DNA of 26,950 nt from Candidatus Shapirobacteria bacterium UBA1420 (lineage in GTDB: Bacteria; Patescibacteriota; Microgenomatia; UBA12405): assembly GCA_002304845.1 (NCBI GenBank), contig DBPM01000010.1:1-26950 (forward strand), written 5' to 3'. The notes under the pieces are model-generated. The model made no database searches. It was not told the origin of the DNA and saw only the letters and a list, made by a program, of their open reading frames with translations. The translations under genes were made by a program, and so were the position numbers. Positions 14,148 through 24,200 of this stretch are shown one piece after another. Numbering within the stretch: the stretch's first letter is position 1; each line of letters begins with the position of its first letter.

Positions 14148-15163
14148 TATTTATGGATGTTTTTGTAATCGGCCAATTTTTGGTAAAAAATTTCAGCTTC
14201 TTTTTTAGAATCTTGATACCAATCTTGATGCTTTTGGTACCAATCGATAGTTTGACGTAGGCCAGTATCTAAGGTGTATTGAGGTTCCCAACCAAGTTCT
14301 TGATGAATTTTATTCCAATTAACAGCGTAATTATCGTGAGCAGGACGGTCAGGGACATATTCGATAAAAGACTCGTCTTTACCCATCAAAGAGAGGATGT
14401 TTTTAACTAAATCAATATTGGCGGTGCCTTTTTTAAGACCACCAATACAATAAGTTTCACCTATTTTGCCATGTAAGATAATGGTTTCAATGGCCCGACA
14501 ATGATCTTTCACATGAAGCCAGTCACGGAAATTGTCACCTTGACCATAGACTTTAATTTTTTCTCCAGCTAAAAGATTGGTAATAGTTCGAGGAATCATT
14601 TTTTCGGGATGTTGATAGGGGCCGTAATTATTGGAACAATTGCTAATAGTAATAGGTAATCCAAAAGTTTTATGGAAGGAACGGACAAAGTGGTCAGAAG
14701 CAGCTTTGGAAGCAGAATAAGGCGAGCTGGGATCATAAGGAGTTAGTTCGTTAAACTGTTCATCACTATCAAAGGGAATAGAACCAAAAACCTCATCGGT
14801 AGAAACATGGTGAAAACGTTTTTGATATTTGTGAGCGGCATTAAGGAGAGTATAAGTACCCAAAACATTAGTTCTCACAAAAAGGAGAGGGTCATCAATA
14901 GAGCGATCTACATGAGATTCAGCGGCAAAATGAACAATAACATCTACTTGAGAGACAAGAGGATCCACCAAATCAGTATCTAAAATGTCACCTTTAACAA
15001 ATCGATAATTATTTTTACCTTCGAATTCAATTAAATTTTTAGGATTGGCGGCGTAAGTAATTTTATCTAAATTAATAATAGAATCGCTGGGGTGAACCGA
15101 AAACCAGTGTCGAATAAAATTAGTCCCAATAAAACCCAAACCACCAGTAATAAGTAGTTTCAT
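14147..15163 (-). CDS. rfbB: dTDP-glucose 4,6-dehydratase
   Basis: It converts dTDP-glucose to dTDP-4-keto-6-deoxyglucose using bound NAD+. The 338 residues are full length. Motifs: GGLGFIG (7-13), FAAESHVDRSI (79-89), STDEVFG (121-127, with the Thr-Asp-Glu catalytic trio at 122-124), YSASK (149-153, Tyr149/Lys153) and SNNYGPYQHPEKMIPR. The first enzyme of the pathway, RfbA (glucose-1-phosphate thymidylyltransferase), is not in this window. The gene lies 17 bases after the LytR_C-like gene, and its stop overlaps the rfbC start by one base (TAATG). Confidence 0.97.
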   Translation of the reverse strand: MKLLITGGLGFIGTNFIRHWFSVHPSDSIINLDKITYAANPKNLIEFEGKNNYRFVKGDILDTDLVDPLVSQVDVIVHFAAESHVDRSIDDPLLFVRTNVLGTYTLLNAAHKYQKRFHHVSTDEVFGSIPFDSDEQFNELTPYDPSSPYSASKAASDHFVRSFHKTFGLPITISNCSNNYGPYQHPEKMIPRTITNLLAGEKIKVYGQGDNFRDWLHVKDHCRAIETIILHGKIGETYCIGGLKKGTANIDLVKNILSLMGKDESFIEYVPDRPAHDNYAVNWNKIHQELGWEPQYTLDTGLRQTIDWYQKHQDWYQDSKKEAEIFYQKLADYKNIHK

Positions 15164-15180
15164 AAAACTATGAAAACTGA

Positions 15181-16548
15181 TTAATGTTTAACAGTAGGTG
15201 TGGCAGAGGTGGTGCCTGTTTTAGTAGGTGTGGCGGTGGCAGTAGAAGTACCACTCAGATTAGTGCCGATGAGAATGACCACATCATAGCTTGAAGAAGT
15301 AGCTAATTGATCAGTGTCAGCACCCTGAAAAGAGGTCAGGTTGGCGGCAAAGTAACTAGCTGGAACAGAAGCCTTGGTAGAAATTTTGTTGGCAGTAGCT
15401 GGACTGGAACTGTTACCAGTAGCAATACTGGTGAAACCAAGTTTTACCAACTCACCTTTGATGGTGGCTGCTTGACCATTGATTTCAGTTCCATTCAGGA
15501 CTTGGATTTTAATATTTTTATCAACTTCCGCCTGAGTGGGAGTAGGAGTCTCTATTTGAGTATCAGTAGGAACAGGACTGATTTCTTCAGTCTGAGTCTC
15601 ACCACCAGGATTATTGAGACCATCTTCTGGGCTTTTGTTATGATTGAGAACATACCAAACAATTAAAGAAGCAGCTATCAGGGTCACTAAAAAGACAGCG
15701 ATGATAGGTAAAAGATTTTTTTTGTTGTTTTCTTCCATAGGAGGAGTAAATGGGGTATTAACTGTTTCAGTCTTAATTATAGCAGGTGCGGGCTTAATTT
15801 TCCCTCCGGCAAAGAAAGCTAAAAGCGGGAGCGGAAAATCACTGGGCTTTTGAAAACGAGTCACAATTTCATTTTCCCGATAGTTTTCATTTGGTAAATA
15901 CTGGAGAGGTTCTTTATTGCCAAAATAAGCACCGGCGTAATTGAGAAGTTTTTTGAGTTCAGGAAGAGTTTTTTTGATGGTGGAAGTTAAATAGACTTCG
16001 CCTTTTTCAGCGAGAACAGCCAAATATTCGGTGGTAGAACTGGGATAAAAGAAAAAATATTGACCATTATCGATTTGAGAAAAAACATTGATTACAGCCT
16101 CAGAAACAGTTTTATACTCTAAAACATTAAGACCAAGTTTACTGAGATTGTCACGAAGAAGGTGAAATTTTTCTTGATTAAAAATACTGGTTCTAACTAA
16201 AGTGCGATTGTCCTGAGACTGGAGATCAAAGGTGACGGATTCGGGGGAAATAGGAAAATCAACCGAATCTTTGGCTAAAGTAACGACATCTTCTGGATTA
16301 AGATGGTTAACTACGGAATCATAGATAAAAGTTTTAGTGACCACATATTTATCATCTAAAAGAACATGAATGTCAGTAACTTTCCTTTTTTTGAAAAAAT
16401 CAGCCAGGTTTTTAAGAGAGTCCTCGTTTTGAAATTGCCAAAGATCAATTTCAAAGGAAAGGTGGTTGTTTTCGTCTTGATTAAAATAAATATCCAGTCC
16501 GTCGGCTTTGGGCCAAAGAGCAACTTTAGGTTTGGAAAATAATGCCAT
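15181..16548 (-). CDS. Single-pass membrane protein with C-terminal LytR_C-like domain
   Basis: The 455-residue protein has three parts. The cytoplasmic N-terminal ~235 residues (from LWPKADGLDIYF) have an alternating strand/helix pattern vaguely like the PilM/GspL actin fold, but I see no clear nucleotide-binding motif. A transmembrane helix lies at ~279-300, followed by a Pro/Thr/Glu-rich linker. The region ~346-430, starting NIKIQVLNGTEINGQAA, resembles the LytR_C domain (IxVLNGTGxxGxA) attached to cell-wall glycopolymer ligases; the catalytic LCP domain is absent. A Thr/Ala/Ser-rich tail ends the protein. The ATG at 16548 is preferred over a TTG seven codons upstream. Position between rpsG and rfbB suggests an envelope role; this is inference. 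Confidence 0.75.
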   Translation of the reverse strand: MALFSKPKVALWPKADGLDIYFNQDENNHLSFEIDLWQFQNEDSLKNLADFFKKRKVTDIHVLLDDKYVVTKTFIYDSVVNHLNPEDVVTLAKDSVDFPISPESVTFDLQSQDNRTLVRTSIFNQEKFHLLRDNLSKLGLNVLEYKTVSEAVINVFSQIDNGQYFFFYPSSTTEYLAVLAEKGEVYLTSTIKKTLPELKKLLNYAGAYFGNKEPLQYLPNENYRENEIVTRFQKPSDFPLPLLAFFAGGKIKPAPAIIKTETVNTPFTPPMEENNKKNLLPIIAVFLVTLIAASLIVWYVLNHNKSPEDGLNNPGGETQTEEISPVPTDTQIETPTPTQAEVDKNIKIQVLNGTEINGQAATIKGELVKLGFTSIATGNSSSPATANKISTKASVPASYFAANLTSFQGADTDQLATSSSYDVVILIGTNLSGTSTATATPTKTGTTSATPTVKH

Positions 16549-16584
16549 GAATAATGTTACCACAACCAAGAGGTGGAAAACTGT

Positions 16585-17067
16585 TTACCAGCGGAGATGA
16601 GAGAAGGCTTTGTTAGCTTCAGCCATTCTTTCGACTTCTTGACGCTTGGTAAGAGCTGCGCCCTCATCATTAAGAGCGGCTTTGAGCTCAGCACTGAGTT
16701 TTTCAGCAAAGGTGTGAAATTGTTTGTTGGGGCGTTTACGAGCAGCGGTAATTAACCAACGAATAGCTAAGGAGTATTGACGACTACCACGCACAGGGGT
16801 CGGGACTTGATAAACGGCACCACCAATACGGCGGGGACGAACTTCAACCTTAGGTTTAAGATTTTCCAAAGCTTGTTCAAGAGTAGTCAGAATATCTTCA
16901 CTTTTCACTTCTTTTTCAAGTAGATCCAAGGCAGCGTAAACTTGTTTTTGGGCAGCTGGCTTATTGCCAGAGATCATAGAGCGGTTAATTAATCGAGTCA
17001 CAATTTCGCTGTGGAAACGGCTATCAGGAAGAATGGTTCTGGTTTGGTTTTGACTTTTTCTAGACAT
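16585..17067 (-). CDS. rpsG: Ribosomal protein S7 (uS7)
   Basis: S7 nucleates assembly of the 30S head and lines the E site. The 160-residue sequence carries RLINRSMISGNKPAAQKQVY (usual KxINxxMxxGKKSxAxxIxY), the hairpin region PKVEVRPRRIGGAVYQVPTP (usual PxxEVxxRRVGGxxYQVPxE) and the helical ALAIRWL-type segment SLAIRWLITAARKR. It lies 5 bases after rpsL. In a classical str operon fusA would follow; here the LytR_C-like gene comes next after 36 bases. Confidence 0.97.
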   Translation of the reverse strand: MSRKSQNQTRTILPDSRFHSEIVTRLINRSMISGNKPAAQKQVYAALDLLEKEVKSEDILTTLEQALENLKPKVEVRPRRIGGAVYQVPTPVRGSRQYSLAIRWLITAARKRPNKQFHTFAEKLSAELKAALNDEGAALTKRQEVERMAEANKAFSHLRW

Positions 17068-17072
17068 AGATT

Positions 17073-17498
17073 TTAAGCAGTACTTTTAGTAACAGTCTTT
17101 TTGGCACCGTATTTACTGCGGGATTGTTGGCGACCGGCCACACCACCAGCATCATATTTGCCACGAATAACATGATAACGGACACCAGGTAAATCCCGAA
17201 CTCTACCTCCACGAATAGCAACGATACCGTGTTCGGCCAAATTGTGACCGATACCTGGAATATAGGCAGTCACAGTAGTTCGGTTGCTGAGACGAATTTT
17301 GGCGACCTTACGCAAAGCCGAGTGTGGTTTTTTAGGAGTCATAGTTTTGACAACAGTGACCACCCCTTTTTTCTGAGGGTTATAGGTGTTGACAGTAGTA
17401 TTTTTAATACTATTGTAGTTGTCACGTAAAGCTTTGGTTTTAAGTTTAGTGTGCCTGGTTTTGCGGCAGTGACGGAGTAATTGATTAAATGTTGGCAT
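17073..17498 (-). CDS. rpsL: Ribosomal protein S12 (uS12)
   Basis: S12 controls decoding accuracy at the A site. Core motifs MPTFNQLLRH, TMTPKKPHSALRKVAKIRL, VTAYIPGIGHNLAEHG, GGRVRDLPGVRYHVIRG and QSRSKYGAKK are present. At 141 residues it is longer than E. coli S12 because of a 13-residue insertion around 25-40 (DNYNSIKNTTVNTYNPQ), the kind of insertion found in Firmicutes S12. The lysine equivalent to E. coli K42 is kept (Lys56), but K87 is replaced by arginine (Arg101), a change that gives streptomycin resistance elsewhere. It starts 3 bases after rpoC and belongs to the rpoBC transcript. Confidence 0.97.
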   Translation of the reverse strand: MPTFNQLLRHCRKTRHTKLKTKALRDNYNSIKNTTVNTYNPQKKGVVTVVKTMTPKKPHSALRKVAKIRLSNRTTVTAYIPGIGHNLAEHGIVAIRGGRVRDLPGVRYHVIRGKYDAGGVAGRQQSRSKYGAKKTVTKSTA

Positions 17499-17501
17499 AA
17501 T

Positions 17502-20500
17502 TTATTGCTGTTTCCGACTAACGGGAATCAGACGTCCGATAATAACATTTTCCTTGAGTCCTATCAAGCTATCGACTTCGGCTAACAGTGAAGCTTCAGT
17601 TAAAACACTGGTAGTTTGTTGGAAGGAGGCAGCTGAAAGCCAGGAACCGGTAGTTAATGAGGATTGAATTAAACCCAAAAGAACCTTGCGTCCTTTGGCA
17701 GGTTTAGCCTCACTATTATTTGATTTAGCCTTGTCGTTTTCGGATTCATAGACAGGACGGGTAACGACTTGACCATAAAGGAAGTTGGTATCACCTGGAT
17801 CTTCAATTTTAAGTTTGTCGCTCATTTCTCGGACAATGACTTCGATATGTTTGTCATGAATGGTAATACCTTGAGATTCATAAACCCCTTGAATAGAGTT
17901 AATAAGATATCTTTGGGCGGCTTCTAGACCGGAAATTTCCATAATTTCTCTGGCATCAATTGGACCGCTGGAGAGTTGAGTCCCCTGCCCGACCAAATCA
18001 CCATCACTAACCAAGAGAGTAGTATTATTAGGCAATAGGTAATTAACGGTTTTACTAGTACCATTTTTGTCTTTACCTGTGAGTTTAATGTCAAAACCAT
18101 CAATATTTTCTTTAACTTTGATCTTACCATCAAATTCCGCCAAAGGTGAGGGTAGTTTTGGCATACGAACTTCGAAAAGTTCTTGAATACGAGGTAGACC
18201 TTGAGTGACATCAACACCGACAACTCCACCAGTGTGTTTGGTACGAAGAGTTAACTGAGTACCAGGTTCACCAACAGACTGAGCGGCAATGACACCGACA
18301 GGAATACCCAGGTCAACCAGTTTACGAGTGGAAAGATCCCAACCATAACATTGTTGGCAAAGACCAACTTTGGCCTTACAGACCAGTGGAGAACGGATTT
18401 CCACCGCTTTAATCTCGGAATTTTCAATAACTTCTAATAGGTTGTGATCAACTAAGTCGCCTTTTTTCGCAATAACTTTTTTAGAAGTAGGATCGGTAAC
18501 ATCGGCAGCTAAGACTCGACCTAAAATACGACGACCAAAATATTTTTCCCGACCTTTTTCATTGCGATCAATAGTCCAAGATTTGGTGGTACCACAATCT
18601 TCCTCGTTTATAATCGAAATATGAGAGGTGTCGACCAAACGACGAGTCAAGTAACCGGCATCAGCAGTACGAAGAGCGGTGTCAGCTAAACCTTTGCGGG
18701 TGCCTCGAGCACCGGTAATGTATTCAAAGACAGAGAGACCTTCACGAAAATTACTTTTAGTAGGTAATTGAACGATTTTACCGGTAGGATCAACCATCAG
18801 TCCGCGCATACCAGAAAGTTGTTTAATTTGGTCTTTAGAAGCCCGCTTGATACCGGCGGCAGAAACAACACGAATAGGTGAATCAATATCCAAAGTGTCC
18901 CAGGTTTTTTCAGCAATATCTTCAGTGACTTCCATCCAGACATTTTGAGAGAGACGTTTCTTCTCCTCATTACTGATTAGCCCCAGTTTGTAATTATCTT
19001 CGATTTCAGCTACCTTTTTATCGGCAGCCTCAATCAAATGACCTTTGTTATCCAAGTAACCCATATCAGACATGGACAGGGATAAACCAGAGAGAGTAAA
19101 GCCAGTGAAACCAATTTCTTTAAGAGCGTCAATGAGTTTAACAGTTTTAAGACGACCAGCAATTTCCAAGGATTTGACAATTAAATCATTAAGAGCTTTG
19201 GATCCAGCCATAGCGACATTCAAAAAGTCAAATTCTTTGGGTAAAATGGAATTAAACCAAACACGACCGTAAGTGGTTTTAACCAGTTGATCACCAATTT
19301 TAACGGCAACTAATTCACGAAGAGCAATTTTACCGGACTGATAAGCAAGAGCCAGCTCTTGAGTGTCAGCCATAATCGGTAAATCTTTGAAATCTTCAGT
19401 TGTTTCTTTATCAAGATCCTCAGAACGAACGGAAGTAATGTAATAACAACCAACAGCCATCTCTTGAGAAGGAATAGAAACTGGAGAACCATCTGAAGGT
19501 TTGAGCAAGTTTCTGCTCGGCAACATCAATTGTTTAGCTTCTTTTTGAGCCTCAGCAGAAAGAGGTAAATAAACACCCATTTGGTCACCATCAAAGTCAG
19601 CATTAAAGCCTTTGCAGACGCAAGGATGAAGACGAATGGCTAAACCATCGGTTAAGACTGGTTTAAAGGCTTGAATAGAAAGCTTGTGAAGAGTCGGAGC
19701 TCGGTTTAAAAGAACATAGGTATTTTCAGTGACTTTTTCTAAAATATCATAAACTTCATTAACACGATGATCAATGAGGCTTTTGGCTGATTTAATGTTA
19801 GCAGCTAAACCAGTATCCATAAGTTCTTTGAGAACAAAAGGGCGATACATTTCTAGAGCAATTTCTTTGGGCAAACCGACTTCATTAAGCTTGAGTTCGG
19901 GGCCAACGACAATAACCGAACGACCGGAATAATCAACACGTTTACCTAAAAGGTTACGACGGAAACGACCTTTTTTACCCCGGAGTAGATCGGAAAGGGA
20001 GCGAGGTAAGCGTTTACTACTTTTGCGTTTATTTTTACTGGCTTTTTGGGCGTCAATCAGAATATCAACCGACTCCTGAAGCATTCGTTTTTCGTTACGT
20101 AAAATAATTTCAGGAGCACCTAATTTGATTAATTTTTTAAGACGATTATTGCGGTTAATGAGACGGCGATAGAGGTCATTTAAGTCAGAGGTGGCAAAAC
20201 GACCACCGGTGAGTTGGACCATGGGACGTAAATCGGGTGGAATAACCGGAATATGTTGCATTACCATCCAAGCAGGTGAAATATCATTGTCAATCATGCC
20301 ATTAAGAATACGGATCTTGTACATGATTTTCTTTTTCTTGAGTTTAGAGCTAGTTTTAGCCAGTTCTTTTTTAAGATTCTTGACGGTTTCGGGCATATCA
20401 ATCTGACGCAAAACTTTAGCCAGAGCTTCAGCGCCCATTTCCGCTTCGTAAAAAATATCAGCTTTGAATTGAGATAAATAAAATTCTTCTTCGTCAGTTA

Positions 20501-21236
20501 AAACAGAAAGAACTTCAGTACCTTTAATTTTATCTTCTAAAAATTTAATCAAACTTTCAATGCGATTCTTTTCGCTAGTAGCCTTATTTTCAATTTTTTG
20601 AATATCCTGTTTAAGACGGACGTCACGTTCCTCTTGAGCAATTAAAAGTTGATCTTTATTTTTAATTTTATCCTTCAGCGCTGTTTTTTCTTTAGCAACT
20701 TGGGTGTTGAGTTTTTCAATAGTACTTTTAGCTTCGGCGTCAATTTGTTCTTCCCTTTTAATAGAATTGATGGCTAAATTGTTTAGAGCCTCTTTCTTTT
20801 TATCATTGTCAACAGCAGTAATTAAATATTTAGTAAAGTAAACAACTGCTTCCAAATCTTTTTGAGGGACATCAAGAATAACACTGAGAGGTGAAGGGGT
20901 ATTGCGAAGATACCAGAGGTGAGCAACTGGTGCAGCCAAAGAAATATGACCCATGCGTTCACGACGAACCTTACTGGTGGTAACTTCGACACCACACTTG
21001 TCACAAACGACTCCTTTAAATCTGATTTTTTTGTATTTACCGCAGTAACATTCATAATCACGACTAGGTCCAAAAATCTTTTCACAGAAAAGACCGTCCT
21101 TTTCAGGACGCCAAGAACGATAGTTAATGGTTTCCGGTTTTAAAACTTCACCATGAGACCAGGATAAAATTTCTTCCGGTGAAGCCAATTTAATCTCGAT
21201 ACCGGTAAAATCGAGCATATTTTTAAATTTAAACAT
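17502..21236 (-). CDS. rpoC: RNA polymerase subunit beta'
   Basis: This subunit carries the catalytic magnesium. The 1244 residues include the N-terminal zinc site CYCGKYKKIRFKGVVCDKC (Cys 63, 65, 78, 81), RLINRNNRLKKLI, the catalytic NADFDGDQM (545-553; Asp 547, 549, 551), the second zinc site (EEDCGT, then CKAKVGLCQQC) and the trigger loop segment GEPGTQLTLRTKHTGG with the conserved histidine. Residues ~146-245 are a Lys/Glu-rich coiled coil absent in E. coli and Bacillus. The ATG at 21236 is chosen because AGGAGG lies 6 bases upstream and MFKFKNMLDF leads into the conserved start; an upstream frame reaching 21359 lies inside rpoB. The gene overlaps rpoB by 8 bases. Confidence 0.98.
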   Translation of the reverse strand: MFKFKNMLDFTGIEIKLASPEEILSWSHGEVLKPETINYRSWRPEKDGLFCEKIFGPSRDYECYCGKYKKIRFKGVVCDKCGVEVTTSKVRRERMGHISLAAPVAHLWYLRNTPSPLSVILDVPQKDLEAVVYFTKYLITAVDNDKKKEALNNLAINSIKREEQIDAEAKSTIEKLNTQVAKEKTALKDKIKNKDQLLIAQEERDVRLKQDIQKIENKATSEKNRIESLIKFLEDKIKGTEVLSVLTDEEEFYLSQFKADIFYEAEMGAEALAKVLRQIDMPETVKNLKKELAKTSSKLKKKKIMYKIRILNGMIDNDISPAWMVMQHIPVIPPDLRPMVQLTGGRFATSDLNDLYRRLINRNNRLKKLIKLGAPEIILRNEKRMLQESVDILIDAQKASKNKRKSSKRLPRSLSDLLRGKKGRFRRNLLGKRVDYSGRSVIVVGPELKLNEVGLPKEIALEMYRPFVLKELMDTGLAANIKSAKSLIDHRVNEVYDILEKVTENTYVLLNRAPTLHKLSIQAFKPVLTDGLAIRLHPCVCKGFNADFDGDQMGVYLPLSAEAQKEAKQLMLPSRNLLKPSDGSPVSIPSQEMAVGCYYITSVRSEDLDKETTEDFKDLPIMADTQELALAYQSGKIALRELVAVKIGDQLVKTTYGRVWFNSILPKEFDFLNVAMAGSKALNDLIVKSLEIAGRLKTVKLIDALKEIGFTGFTLSGLSLSMSDMGYLDNKGHLIEAADKKVAEIEDNYKLGLISNEEKKRLSQNVWMEVTEDIAEKTWDTLDIDSPIRVVSAAGIKRASKDQIKQLSGMRGLMVDPTGKIVQLPTKSNFREGLSVFEYITGARGTRKGLADTALRTADAGYLTRRLVDTSHISIINEEDCGTTKSWTIDRNEKGREKYFGRRILGRVLAADVTDPTSKKVIAKKGDLVDHNLLEVIENSEIKAVEIRSPLVCKAKVGLCQQCYGWDLSTRKLVDLGIPVGVIAAQSVGEPGTQLTLRTKHTGGVVGVDVTQGLPRIQELFEVRMPKLPSPLAEFDGKIKVKENIDGFDIKLTGKDKNGTSKTVNYLLPNNTTLLVSDGDLVGQGTQLSSGPIDAREIMEISGLEAAQRYLINSIQGVYESQGITIHDKHIEVIVREMSDKLKIEDPGDTNFLYGQVVTRPVYESENDKAKSNNSEAKPAKGRKVLLGLIQSSLTTGSWLSAASFQQTTSVLTEASLLAEVDSLIGLKENVIIGRLIPVSRKQQ

Positions 21237-24200
21237 TTTCTTCCTCCTGTGAATCGACAACATTTGTGTCGGTATCGCTAATAACTTCCGCTTCAGTGTC
21301 AAGAATGGCAGTACTTGTCTTATCCTCCTCATCAGGAGGGGTTTCTTCACTGACACCAACCGGTGAAATATTTAAAGCTAATCCAGCCAATTCTTTGGTT
21401 AAAACCTTGAAAGACTCTGGAATAGCCGGTTCAGGAATCGGTTGACCTTTAATAATAGCTTGAAAAGCATGGGTTCGACCTTCAACATCATCAGATTTAA
21501 TGGTTAACATTTCTTGTAAAGTATGAGCCGCCCGATGTGCTTCCAGAGCCCAAACCTCCATTTCTCCGATGCGTTGTCCACCCATGCGCGCCTTACCACC
21601 AAGAGGTTGTTGAGTAACCAGGGAATAAGGACCGGTGGAACGAGCGTGAACCTTGTCATCAACCATATGAACTAATTTAAGAATATAACCCACACCAACA
21701 ACTACATTTTGATCATACACATCGCCAGTACGACCATCATAAAGACGAGTTTTCCCGTTGGGACTGAGACCAGCAGCAACCAGCTCAGTGGCAATATCAT
21801 TTTCACTATATTTTTCAAAAACCGGAACAGCGTATTTTTTGTCTAGTTTATAACCAGCAGCACCCAAAGTGACTTCCAAAATTTGACCTAGATTCATACG
21901 AGCAATAACGGAAAGCGGAGACATGACCATATCGACAGGAGTACCATCTTCAAGACGAGGCATGTCATATTCCGGCATAATACGGCAAATAACACCCTTG
22001 TTACCATGTCTTCCAGCAATTTTGTCACCCTCTTGAATCCGACGAATTTGAGCGACATAAACTTTAACAACTTTGTTAACACCGGGATCTAATTCATCAC
22101 CTTGATCTTTACTTAAAACTTCAACTTTAATAACCACACCACCTTCACCATTGGGAACACGTAAAGATGTGTCCTTAACCTCACGAGCTTTTTCACCGAA
22201 AATAGCGCGCAATAGTCTCTCTTCGGCGGAAAGCTCTTTTTCACCACGAGGTTCGACTTTACCAACCAAGATATCGTTAGGGCCGACAGAAGCACCGATC
22301 ATAACAATACCATCGTCGGTTAATTTGGCTAGTTCATTTTCAGAAACATTGGGAATATCTCTAGTTAATTCTTCGGTACCCAGTTTGGTTTCAACCACAT
22401 CGGCTTTGTATTCGAAAATTTGAATATTGGTTAAAACATCTTGTTTGACTAAACGATCAGAAATCAGAAAAGAATCTTCATAACCTAAACCATCGATGGA
22501 GGCATAAGCCACCAATAAATTTTTACCAAGAGATAATTCACCATGATCAATGGAAGGTCCATCAATAATGACTTGACCTTTTTTAACCTGATCACCAACG
22601 TTGACTAATACCCGTTGATCATAACAAGTACCGTAAGGAGAAGTTCTTTCAAATTTATGGACAGGATAGGTGATGTCTCCAATAACTACTTTAGAAGCAT
22701 CGGCAAAAGTGACGGTGCCAGACTGGGTGGCGGTAACACAACGATTCATGGAGGTGGCGACAGCTTCTTCCATACCAGTACCAACAATCGGAGCTTCGGT
22801 GGTAACCAAAGGTACCGCTTGAGTCTGCATGTGAGAGCCCATCAGAGCCCGGGTAGCATCGTCATGATCAACAAAGGGAATCAAGGAAGCCGAGGCCCCA
22901 ACAATTTCATTGGGAACCATGTCAGTAAATTCAACAGACTCTATAGAAGCTTCAGAGAACTCACCTTGATAACGAACCGGTAGCCATTTTTGCTTAATAA
23001 CATTACCTTCAATTTTGGTGCCTAAATGAGTAATGTGATAATTAAATTCATCGTCAGCATCCATGTAAATTACCTCATCACTAACCACAAAATCTTTGCC
23101 CTTTTTAACGATTTTTCTAAAAGGAGCTTCGATAAAACCATACTTATTGACATGAGCATAGAGGGCTAGATAAGAAACTAAACCGATATTGGGACCTTCC
23201 GGAGAACGAACAGTGCAGATACGACCGTACTGGGAAGAGTGAACGTCACGAATGGAGAAGGCAGCTCGTTCACGGGTTAGACCACCGACACCGACGACAG
23301 TCACCCGACGAAGCAAATCCAGTTCTGCCAAAGGATTGGTTTGATCCAAAATAGCTGAGAGTTGATTGCTGCGGAAAAAAGTATTAAGAGAAGAAATTAA
23401 AGGTTGGGGATTGAGCATTTGGCTGGGAGTGGGTTTTTCCTTGGTGGAAACCAGAGACATGCGCTCCTTGACCATACGTTCAAAACGGGCCATAGCTGGA
23501 CGCAAAGCCACTTGAGAGACAATTTCGCCACAACGACGCAGACGACGGTTAGCCAGAGAATCAATATCATCAAATTGTTTGGCTTCACCTTTTTGTAACT
23601 TAATTAACTGACAGACAGTGGCAATTAAATCCTCATTTCTAATGACCCAATTGGCTTTATCATCATCAGCAAAATTAAAGGCAAATTTTTTGTTGATTTT
23701 GTAGCGACCAACCTGACCTAATTCGTAAGTTTTAAGGTCAAAGAAACGGTCGGTGAAAAATTTTTGGGCATTTTCTAGGATTACAGGCTCACCGGGACGG
23801 AGTTTACGGTAAAACTCTAAAATAGCCTCTTCTTGAGTTTTAGTCGGATCGGCAGTGATGGTGGCATTGATAAAATCTCCGAACTCAGTCACTAATTGTT
23901 TGTCGGAAAAACCACAAGCCGCGCGCAGGATAATGGTGGCTGGGATTTTCTTTTTTCGATCAATTCGGGCAAAAACTACATCTTTTTTACCAACAAAAAA
24001 TTCCAACCAAGAACCACGAACGGGACGAATCTCCGCATTACACAGAGTTTTGCCGGTAGCAGGATCAACTTCACCGGTAAAGTAAACACCTGGGGAACGA
24101 ACCAATTGATTAATGATTCCCCTCTCGATACCGTTGATGATAAAAGTAGCATCTTCGGTCATGGTGGGTAAATTGAGCATGAAGACATCTTCTTCACGGG

